Origin: Lentzea sp. NBRC 105346
Lineage (GTDB): Bacteria > Actinomycetota > Actinomycetes > Mycobacteriales > Pseudonocardiaceae
Reading direction: 5' to 3'
Assembly (NCBI RefSeq): GCF_030269605.1
Contig: NZ_BSTQ01000024.1
Coordinates: 1-64,000 of the forward strand
DNA: 64,000 nt
Below the pieces are notes generated by a model, which saw only the letters and a program-made list of their open reading frames with translations, ran no database searches and was not told where the DNA came from. The position numbers were made by a program, and so were the translations under genes. Position 1 is the first letter of the stretch. Each line of letters begins with the position of its first letter. Positions 58,197 to 64,000 of this stretch are shown here, in pieces.

Positions 58197-59552
58197 TCAG
58201 ACCCCCGCGGCACAATGAATCTCACGGACCGCGTCGCGGAGTCGGTCCGGCGAGAGCGCCGCGTATCCGAGTACCAGACCGGGGTAGCTCGGCTCGCCGG
58301 CGTAGAAGTTGGCGAGTGCCATGGCGTTGACGCCCCTGCTTGCGAGTTCCTGTTGCAGGGCAAGGTCGTCCGTGCCGTCCGGCAGTCGCATCACCACGTG
58401 CAGGCCGGCGGCGACGCCGATCGGCCGCCATGATGGGAGGTGGTCGGCGAAGGCATTCAACAGAGCGTCCCGACGCTTGCGGTACAGCGCGCGTGTGCGA
58501 CGCAGGTGCCGGTCGTAGCCTCCCGTGCGGATGAGGTGGGCCAGGGCAGCCTGCGGGATGGTCGCGCTGCCGAGGTCGTCGAGACGTTTGCGGTCCACGA
58601 CGGTGTCCCGGAGCCGATCCGGCACCACCAGCCAGGCGAGCCGCATCGCCGGCGCCAGCACCTTGCTGGTGCTGCCTTGGTAGACGACGTGCTCAGGGGC
58701 GAGCGACTGCAATGCTCCCAGCGCGGGACGGTCGTAGCGGTGCTCGGCGTCGTAGTCGTCCTCGATGATCAGGGCGTCGCGGGACTGGGCCCACTCGACG
58801 AGCGCGCGTCTGCGTTCGGGATGCAGCACCACGCCCAGCGGGAACTGGTGCGCGGAGGTCACGAGCACCGCACTGCAGTCCGTTGTGGACAGCAGATCGA
58901 CGCGGATGCCGTGGTCGTCCACGGGAATCGGCACGGTACGCATCCCATGTGACGCCAGCATGCTCACGGCGCCGAAGTGGCTCGGCTCCTCCACCGCGAT
59001 GCTGCCCTTGAGCATCCGTGCGAGCAACGAGAGTGCGTCGGCCGAGCCGTTGGTGATCACGACGTCCCGTGCCACGACACCGCGGACGCGCGCGAGGTAG
59101 TCGGCGAGCTCCTTGCGGAGGCCGGAGTACCCGGCCGGATCGGGATACGACAGGTCGTCGTCCGGGAGTTCAGCCAGAGCGGCGCGGTGGGCGGCGACCC
59201 ACTCCGCTCTGGGGAACGCGCTCAGCGCCGGCAGGCCGGGGCGGAGGTTGTAGCGCCACCGCTCGGCCGGCTCCGGCGTGCGCTCGGCGCTCTCCGGACC
59301 GAGCGAGGCGACGGTCGTGCCGGAACCGCGGCGTGCCGTCAGGTAGCCCTCGCCGATCAGCTGCGCGTATGCCGACGTGACGGTGCCGCGGGCGATGCCG
59401 AGCTGCTGCGCCAGGTCGCGGCTGGACGGCAGCCGGGTGCCGGGCGCGAGCCTGCCCTCACGGATCGCGCGCCGGAGCTCCGCCTCGACGCCGCGGCGGC
59501 GGTTGTGCTCGGGGAGCAGCAGCTCGCGAAAAGTGGTCCAGTTGGTCTCCAT
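58197..59552 (-). CDS. MocR/PdxR-type GntR-aminotransferase regulator
   Basis: A 451-residue fusion of a GntR winged helix (LAPGTRLPSSRDLAQQLGIA, GTVTSAYAQLIGEGYL) with a class I aminotransferase-like domain (NGSADALSLLARML, IIEDDYDAEHRYD, YQGSTSKVLAPAMRL with the PLP Lys). Such proteins sense PLP or amino compounds. ATG 59552 chosen over longer frames because it starts the GntR domain. Divergent from an EamA transporter gene, its likely target. Confidence 0.9.
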   Translation of the reverse strand: METNWTTFRELLLPEHNRRRGVEAELRRAIREGRLAPGTRLPSSRDLAQQLGIARGTVTSAYAQLIGEGYLTARRGSGTTVASLGPESAERTPEPAERWRYNLRPGLPALSAFPRAEWVAAHRAALAELPDDDLSYPDPAGYSGLRKELADYLARVRGVVARDVVITNGSADALSLLARMLKGSIAVEEPSHFGAVSMLASHGMRTVPIPVDDHGIRVDLLSTTDCSAVLVTSAHQFPLGVVLHPERRRALVEWAQSRDALIIEDDYDAEHRYDRPALGALQSLAPEHVVYQGSTSKVLAPAMRLAWLVVPDRLRDTVVDRKRLDDLGSATIPQAALAHLIRTGGYDRHLRRTRALYRKRRDALLNAFADHLPSWRPIGVAAGLHVVMRLPDGTDDLALQQELASRGVNAMALANFYAGEPSYPGLVLGYAALSPDRLRDAVREIHCAAGV

Positions 59553-59578
59553 CGAAGTGGAGCTTAAACCTGGACCAC
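59533..59578. promoter_or_regulatory. GTGGTCCAG / CTGGACCAC inverted pair at the pdxR-eamA junction
   Basis: GTGGTCCAG (59533-59541, inside the first codons of the regulator) and CTGGACCAC (59570-59578) face each other 28 bp apart across both starts. A candidate regulator-binding site. Confidence 0.45.
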
Positions 59579-59598
59579 CTGGCGTTGAAGCTGGTCGC

Positions 59599-60507
59599 AT
59601 GAGAATCGGGGTGGCAGCGGGCGCGACGGCCGTGACGATCGTGGGGGCGTCGGTTCCGGTCACGGGGATGCTGGAGGGCTATCCCGTGCTGACCGGCCAG
59701 GCGATGCGGTACGCGCTGGGCGGAGCGGTGTTGTTGCTGGTGGCGCTGGTGACGGGCAAACGTTTGCCGTTGCCGCGGTGGCGCGACCTGCCCGCGCTGC
59801 TCGGCCTGGTCGCGACCGGGATGCTCGGCTTCAATGCCGTCCTGCTCGCGGCACAGCGCTACGCCGAACCCGGCTTCGTCGCCGCCGTGCTCGGCGCGAG
59901 CCCGATCGCGCTGGCGTTGCTCGCACCGAAGCGGTCGCTGGCTGCCATGGTCGGTGCCGTGGTGGTCGGTGGCGGTGTCGTCGTGCTGTCGGGCGGCGGC
60001 GCGTGGCACGGACCCGGCCTGGTGCTCGCGTTGCTGACGATGGCCGGCGAGGTGAGCTTCACCCTGTTCGCGGTGGGCGTCGTGCGCCGGCTCGGCGTGC
60101 TCGCCGTCTCGACGTGGACGTGTCTGCTCGCCGCGACGATCGGTGCTGTGGCAGGCACGTTCGCCGGCGGCTGGCAGATGCCCGACACGCGTCAGATCGT
60201 GGCGCTGGCGTTGCTGGGAACGCTGCTGACCGCCGTGGCGTTCGGGCTCTGGTACTTCGCGGTCAACACACTCGGCCCTGGGAGGGCCGGCGTGCTGATC
60301 GGGATGATGCCCGTCTCAGGACTCGTGACGTCCGTGCTTCTAGGGGCGCAATCTCTCACGGTTTCGTCCGCGCTTGGTGCCCTCACGGTCGCACTCGGCT
60401 GTGTCATCGGCTTGAGGAAAAGCCAAAGCGGGCGTCCCCTCGAGGGGGACACCCCAAAAACAACGTTTCCACATGGCACCGACATTTCTGCCGATGTCGT
60501 GCGATGA
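59599..60507 (+). CDS. EamA/DMT family transporter
   Basis: A 302-residue protein with about ten hydrophobic segments in two EamA repeats (GQAMRYALGGAVLLLVALVT, AAVLGASPIALALLAPKRSL, LGPGRAGVLIGMMPVSGLVT). Probable metabolite exporter, controlled by the divergent MocR protein. ATG 59599. Confidence 0.88.
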   Translation: MRIGVAAGATAVTIVGASVPVTGMLEGYPVLTGQAMRYALGGAVLLLVALVTGKRLPLPRWRDLPALLGLVATGMLGFNAVLLAAQRYAEPGFVAAVLGASPIALALLAPKRSLAAMVGAVVVGGGVVVLSGGGAWHGPGLVLALLTMAGEVSFTLFAVGVVRRLGVLAVSTWTCLLAATIGAVAGTFAGGWQMPDTRQIVALALLGTLLTAVAFGLWYFAVNTLGPGRAGVLIGMMPVSGLVTSVLLGAQSLTVSSALGALTVALGCVIGLRKSQSGRPLEGDTPKTTFPHGTDISADVVR

Positions 60508-60516
60508 ACGGGCCGT

Positions 60517-60849
60517 TCATCGATCGTCCAGACGCTGACGCCACCACGCCGCCGCATGCCACGAGCTGATCGAGCTCGCGTTCGGGTCCGGAAGCGTCCG
60601 CCGCATGAACTCCTCGTCGAGTGGAGCGAGGACACGGCGCAGCTTGGCTCGGGGCCGGCCGGGTAGCGCGGCCAACGCGCGTTCGAGAGCGTCACGGGCA
60701 TAGATCGGGTCGCAGCAATGGCAGACCCATGACGGGTACAGCCGACGGCCGGGCCGACGCAGGAACTGTCGATATGTCTCGAGTTCCTGACGGACATCAT
60801 GGAAACGTGGTCGATCGGCACGAACAGCGCCCGGCGGCCTACGCGGCAT
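60517..60849 (-). CDS. Small Cys-containing protein, unknown
   Basis: A 110-residue basic protein with WVCHCCDPIYARDALERALA (CxCC, possible metal site) and a Trp/Arg-rich end. Codon bias supports coding. Convergent with eamA, 9 bp apart. No family recognised. Confidence 0.7.
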   Translation of the reverse strand: MPRRPPGAVRADRPRFHDVRQELETYRQFLRRPGRRLYPSWVCHCCDPIYARDALERALAALPGRPRAKLRRVLAPLDEEFMRRTLPDPNASSISSWHAAAWWRQRLDDR

Positions 60850-60914
60850 CGCCCTTTCGAGTCGACTTCATGGGCGAGATAGTGCCACGTTGGCCGCCGG
60901 GCATCACCACGAAT

Positions 60915-62309
60915 TCAGCGGCCGCCGTTCGCCATCCGCAGCACGTCGAGAGCGGCGTCGAGCTGCTCCTCCGTGAGCTTGCCCGGCACGTGACCGCGCT
61001 CGAGCACGACCGCACGGATCGTCTTGCGCTCCTTCAACGACTGCTTGGCGATCGACGCCGCCTCCTCGTAGCCGAGGTACTTGTTCAGCGGCGTCACGAT
61101 CGACGGCGACGACTCGGCGTACTCCCGCATCCGCTCGACCTGAGGCTCGACTCCGACCAGAACCTTGTCCGCGAGCAGCCGTGCGACGGCGGCGAGCAGG
61201 CGGGAGGACTCCAGGACGTTGCGGGCGATCACCGGCAGCATCACGTTCAGCTGGAAGTTGCCCTGCGAACCGGCGAACGCCACGGCCGCGTCGTTGCCGA
61301 TCACCTGGGCGACGACCATCATCGTCGCCTCGGAGATCACCGGGTTCACCTTGCCCGGCATGATCGACGAACCCGGCTGCAGGTCCGGCAGGGCCAGCTC
61401 ACCGAGACCCGTGCGTGGACCCGAGCCGAGCCAGCGCAGGTCGTTGGCGATCTTGAACAGACCGACGGCCGTTGCCCTCAGCTGACCGGAGATCTCGACG
61501 ACGCTGTCCTGCGTCGCCTGCGCCTCGAAGTGGTCGGGAGCCTCCGTCAGGGGCAGGCCCGTGACGGCCGCGAGCTCGGCGGACACGAGAGCGCCGAAGT
61601 CCGCGGGCGCGTTGAGCCCGCTGCCGACGGCCGTGCCACCGATCGGCAGCTGGGCGAGCCGCGGCAGCGACGACTGCAGCCGCAGGATGCCGTAGCGAAC
61701 CTGCGACGCCCAGGCGCCCGCCTCCTGGCCCAACGTGATCGGCACGGCGTCCATCAGGTGCGTTCGGCCTGACTTGACCATGGACGACCACGAAGTTGCC
61801 TGAGACTCGAGGACAGAGGCGAGATGCTCGAGCGACGGGATCACGTCGCGCGCAACCGCCTCAGTTGCCGCCACACGCAAGGTCGTGGGGAAGGTGTCGT
61901 TCGACGACTGCGACGCGTTGACGTGATCATTGGGGTGAACCGCGCGGGAGAGCGATTCTGTCGCCAAAGTCGCGATCACTTCGTTCGCGTTCATGTTCGA
62001 AGACGTTCCTGAGCCCGTCTGGAACACGTCGACCGGGAAATGCGCGTCGTGCTTACCGTCGGCGACCTCGTCGGCGGCCGACGCAATCGCTTGCGCGACG
62101 TCCTCGGGCAACACGCCGAGCCGGGCGTTCACCCGCGCGGCGGCGGCTTTGAGCAGGCCGAGCGCGCGGATCTGGGACCGTTCGAGCCCACGACCGGAAA
62201 TGGGGAAGTTCTCCACGGCGCGTTGCGTCTGCGCTCGCCACAGCGCGTCCACTGGCACCCGGACCTCGCCCATGGTGTCGTGTTCGACGCGGTACTCCTG
62301 TTCAGACAT
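60915..62309 (-). CDS. fumC: Class II fumarate hydratase
   Basis: A 464-residue fumarase with the superfamily signature GSSIMPGKVNP, FQTGSGTSSNMNANEVIA, SSNDTFPTTLRVAA and GRTHLMDAVPITLGQE. It converts fumarate and malate in the TCA cycle. Same relative place as mycobacterial Rv1098c. Confidence 0.95.
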   Translation of the reverse strand: MSEQEYRVEHDTMGEVRVPVDALWRAQTQRAVENFPISGRGLERSQIRALGLLKAAAARVNARLGVLPEDVAQAIASAADEVADGKHDAHFPVDVFQTGSGTSSNMNANEVIATLATESLSRAVHPNDHVNASQSSNDTFPTTLRVAATEAVARDVIPSLEHLASVLESQATSWSSMVKSGRTHLMDAVPITLGQEAGAWASQVRYGILRLQSSLPRLAQLPIGGTAVGSGLNAPADFGALVSAELAAVTGLPLTEAPDHFEAQATQDSVVEISGQLRATAVGLFKIANDLRWLGSGPRTGLGELALPDLQPGSSIMPGKVNPVISEATMMVVAQVIGNDAAVAFAGSQGNFQLNVMLPVIARNVLESSRLLAAVARLLADKVLVGVEPQVERMREYAESSPSIVTPLNKYLGYEEAASIAKQSLKERKTIRAVVLERGHVPGKLTEEQLDAALDVLRMANGGR

Positions 62310-62372
62310 GCTTCCGAGTCTCTATGGTCGATCTCAGCACTGCCACCCACCACTGGCAGAAGGGCTCAACTG

Positions 62373-63341
62373 ATGGAGCGTGACGTCGACCTCCTCATCG
62401 TGGGCGCTGGACCCACGGGGTTGTTCGCCGCCTACTACGCGGGATTCCGGGAGCTGTCCGTCGCACTCGTCGACGCACTGCCCGAACCGGGCGGCCAGGT
62501 CACCGCGATGTATCCCGAGAAGATGATTTTCGACGTGGCCGGGTTCCCCGCCGTGCGCGGACGCGACCTCGTCAGCGCACTCGTCGAACAGGCCGGCCAG
62601 TACAAGCCCACGTACCTTCTCGGACAGCAGGCACGCACACTGTCCACACTGGAGGACGGACTGGCCGTGGGCCTCGCCGACGGCACCACGATCCGCGCGG
62701 GCGCCGTATTGGTCACCGCCGGCATGGGCGAGTTCAACCCACGGCCGCTACCGGCAGGCGACGGCCGGCTCGGCCGCGGCATGGTCCACTTCGTGCCCGT
62801 CCTCGCCGAACACGCCGACCAGCACGTCGTCATCGTCGGTGGCGGCGACTCGGCGTTCGACTGGGCGCTCGCACTGCACCCGATCGCGAAGAGCGTCACG
62901 CTCGTCCACCGCCGCGCCACGTTCCGTGCCCACGCCGGCACGGTCACCAAGGTCCGCGAGCTCGGCATCGAGATCATCACCGACGCCGAAGTCACCGAAC
63001 TGCGCGGCGAGCCACTGTCCGAAGTGGAGCTGAAGCTGAAGTCGGGCGACCAGAAGGTGTTGCCGGCGGACACGGTCGTCGCCGCACTCGGCTTCACCGC
63101 CGACCTGGGCCCGATCGAGTCGTGGGACCTGGAACTGGACCACCGCGCGATCGTCGTCGACTCGACCGGCAAGACCAAGCGCGACCGGGTGTACGCGGCG
63201 GGCGACGTCGCGAACTACCCCGGCAAGGTCAAGCTGATCGCGACCGGGTTCGGCGAAGCGGCCACCGCCGTCAACAACATTGCGGTCGCGCTCAACCCCG
63301 ATGCTCACCTTTTCCCGGGACATTCCAGCAATGCTGGCTAA
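62373..63341 (+). CDS. Ferredoxin/flavodoxin-NADP+ reductase (TrxR-like)
   Basis: A 322-residue flavoprotein: FAD motif LLIVGAGPTGLFAAYYAG, PGGQVTAMYPEKMIFDVAGF, NAD(P) motif VVIVGGGDSAFDWALAL and C-terminal YAAGDVANYPGKVKLIATGF. No CxxC, so it is the YumC-type FNR rather than thioredoxin reductase. ATG 62373 chosen at the FAD domain start; divergent from fumC. Confidence 0.9.
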   Translation: MERDVDLLIVGAGPTGLFAAYYAGFRELSVALVDALPEPGGQVTAMYPEKMIFDVAGFPAVRGRDLVSALVEQAGQYKPTYLLGQQARTLSTLEDGLAVGLADGTTIRAGAVLVTAGMGEFNPRPLPAGDGRLGRGMVHFVPVLAEHADQHVVIVGGGDSAFDWALALHPIAKSVTLVHRRATFRAHAGTVTKVRELGIEIITDAEVTELRGEPLSEVELKLKSGDQKVLPADTVVAALGFTADLGPIESWDLELDHRAIVVDSTGKTKRDRVYAAGDVANYPGKVKLIATGFGEAATAVNNIAVALNPDAHLFPGHSSNAG

Positions 63342-63350
63342 CCTGGGTTC

Positions 63351-63845
63351 ATGGGGGACATCGAACTGAGGGCGTGGACGGAATCCGAGGCGCCCTTCTA
63401 CGCGGAGTGGACCAAGGACGCGGACGTCCAGCGGTTCACCACGGACGGACCGGACATCACGGCGGAGACCGTCGCGCGGGCCATCAGGGCCCAGCGCGCG
63501 AACCCCGCCGTGGTGTCGTTCCTCGTCGCGGACAGTCACACCGGCGAACGCCACGGCAACGTCGCGCTCGAGATCCACGACGGCGTCGGCGAGGTCTCGT
63601 ACCTGATGGCGAGGGAAGCACGCGGCAAGGGCATCGCCACCGCGGCGCTGACGACCTTCGTCGGCTGGATCTTCGCCAACATCGCCCTCGACGAGCTCCG
63701 GCTGTGGACGCACGCGGACAACGTCGCGTCGCGCAAGGTCGCCGAACGAGCGGGCTTCGTGCGCGATCCGGACAACGATCGGGACCGCGAGATCAAGGGT
63801 GAAATCTGGCCCACCGCCGCATATCGACAACCTCGACCCAATTGA
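63351..63845 (+). CDS. GNAT N-acetyltransferase (RimJ/RimL type)
   Basis: A 164-residue acetyltransferase with VSYLMAREARGKGIATAALT (acetyl-CoA loop) and LRLWTHADNVASRKVAERAG FV-type end. Substrate unknown; 9 bp after the reductase gene, so probably co-transcribed. Confidence 0.88.
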   Translation: MGDIELRAWTESEAPFYAEWTKDADVQRFTTDGPDITAETVARAIRAQRANPAVVSFLVADSHTGERHGNVALEIHDGVGEVSYLMAREARGKGIATAALTTFVGWIFANIALDELRLWTHADNVASRKVAERAGFVRDPDNDRDREIKGEIWPTAAYRQPRPN

Positions 63846-63890
63846 CACAGAGCGACAACGCGGCCGCGCACAGTGTCCTAGTGTAAGGAA

Positions 63891-64000
63891 ATGCTGTCCT
63901 CGTTCGTCGGCCGTACGCAGGAGATTCGCGACGTGCGGGACCGTCTCACCGAGTCACGCGTCGTCACGCTGACCGGCGTCGGCGGCAGCGGCAAGACGCG
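63891..64000 (+). CDS. NB-ARC/LuxR-type ATP-binding regulator, 3' partial
   Basis: The first 36 codons read FVGRTQEIRDVRDRLTESRV then VTLTGVGGSGKTR, a P-loop of the kind that opens large STAND ATPase regulators. The window ends inside it. ATG 63891; AAGGAA is directly upstream and TAGTGT lies 5 bp before the start. Confidence 0.75.
   Translation, partial: MLSSFVGRTQEIRDVRDRLTESRVVTLTGVGGSGKT

Overview
The window reads as actinomycete chromosome, most likely Pseudonocardiaceae (Lentzea, Saccharothrix or Actinosynnema type). The evidence is very high G+C with strong third-position G/C bias, frequent GTG starts, many GTGA/ATGA stop-start overlaps, and mycothiol metabolism (mca). About 68 genes are called. 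No tRNA, rRNA, CRISPR array or transposase was seen. Genus-level assignment is inference.

Layout. 0-8 kb: the 3' part of a secreted lysozyme-like/lectin protein, a decayed arsC, ynfA, two tail-to-tail MarR-type regulators (one fused to an EspR-like HTH), a cupin, a TIGR01777 epimerase, a CNNM/CorC membrane protein and a small FAH-fold hydratase. 8-18.4 kb is an accessory block. A minus-strand operon encodes a Tat-exported beta-propeller, a neutral-ceramidase-like protein and two tachylectin-type lectins. It is followed by a PQQ biosynthesis operon (pqqA-C-D-E-B, with a chimeric pqqE/pqqB duplication scar) that diverges from two secreted PQQ-type sugar dehydrogenases. PQQ made by the operon would plausibly activate those two exported enzymes. 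18.4-23.7 kb: a deacetylase, a class E/F-type sortase overlapping its putative SpaA-like surface substrate, a Bax-inhibitor-1 protein, then a repeat-rich non-coding stretch with a 137-nt imperfect palindrome.

23.7-62 kb carries a recognisable actinobacterial core order. Thiolase, SGNH esterase, cystathionine beta-synthase, RDD/proline-rich protein, cystathionine gamma-synthase, greA, DUF4307, mca, a small membrane protein, a YyaL-type thioredoxin protein, hemolysin III, a short-chain cis-prenyltransferase, phoH2 and fumC appear in the same order as the Mycobacterium tuberculosis Rv1074c-Rv1098c neighbourhood. Against that backbone the insertions stand out: an array of membrane proteins with proline-rich tails, including two collapsed copies (28.4-30.9 kb); two sister lipoproteins and hpd with an Lrp regulator (32-35.3 kb); a nucleotidyltransferase/RlaP-like/metallophosphoesterase island (37.7-39.8 kb); small secreted proteins (42.4 and 45.3-45.9 kb); and the guaB1-ABC exporter, matrixin, ligB and secreted-lectin stretch (49-58 kb).

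The right end holds a MocR/PdxR regulator divergent from an EamA transporter, a short Cys-rich protein, fumC, a ferredoxin-NADP reductase-like flavoprotein, a GNAT acetyltransferase and the first codons of an NB-ARC-type regulator cut by the window edge.

Functional themes: secreted or surface carbohydrate and lipid interaction (lectins, ceramidase-like, sugar dehydrogenases, sortase substrate, matrixin with ricin repeats), reverse transsulfuration (cbs plus metB) with mycothiol detoxification, and repeated small-scale gene duplication followed by decay. At least six duplication or decay scars are visible.
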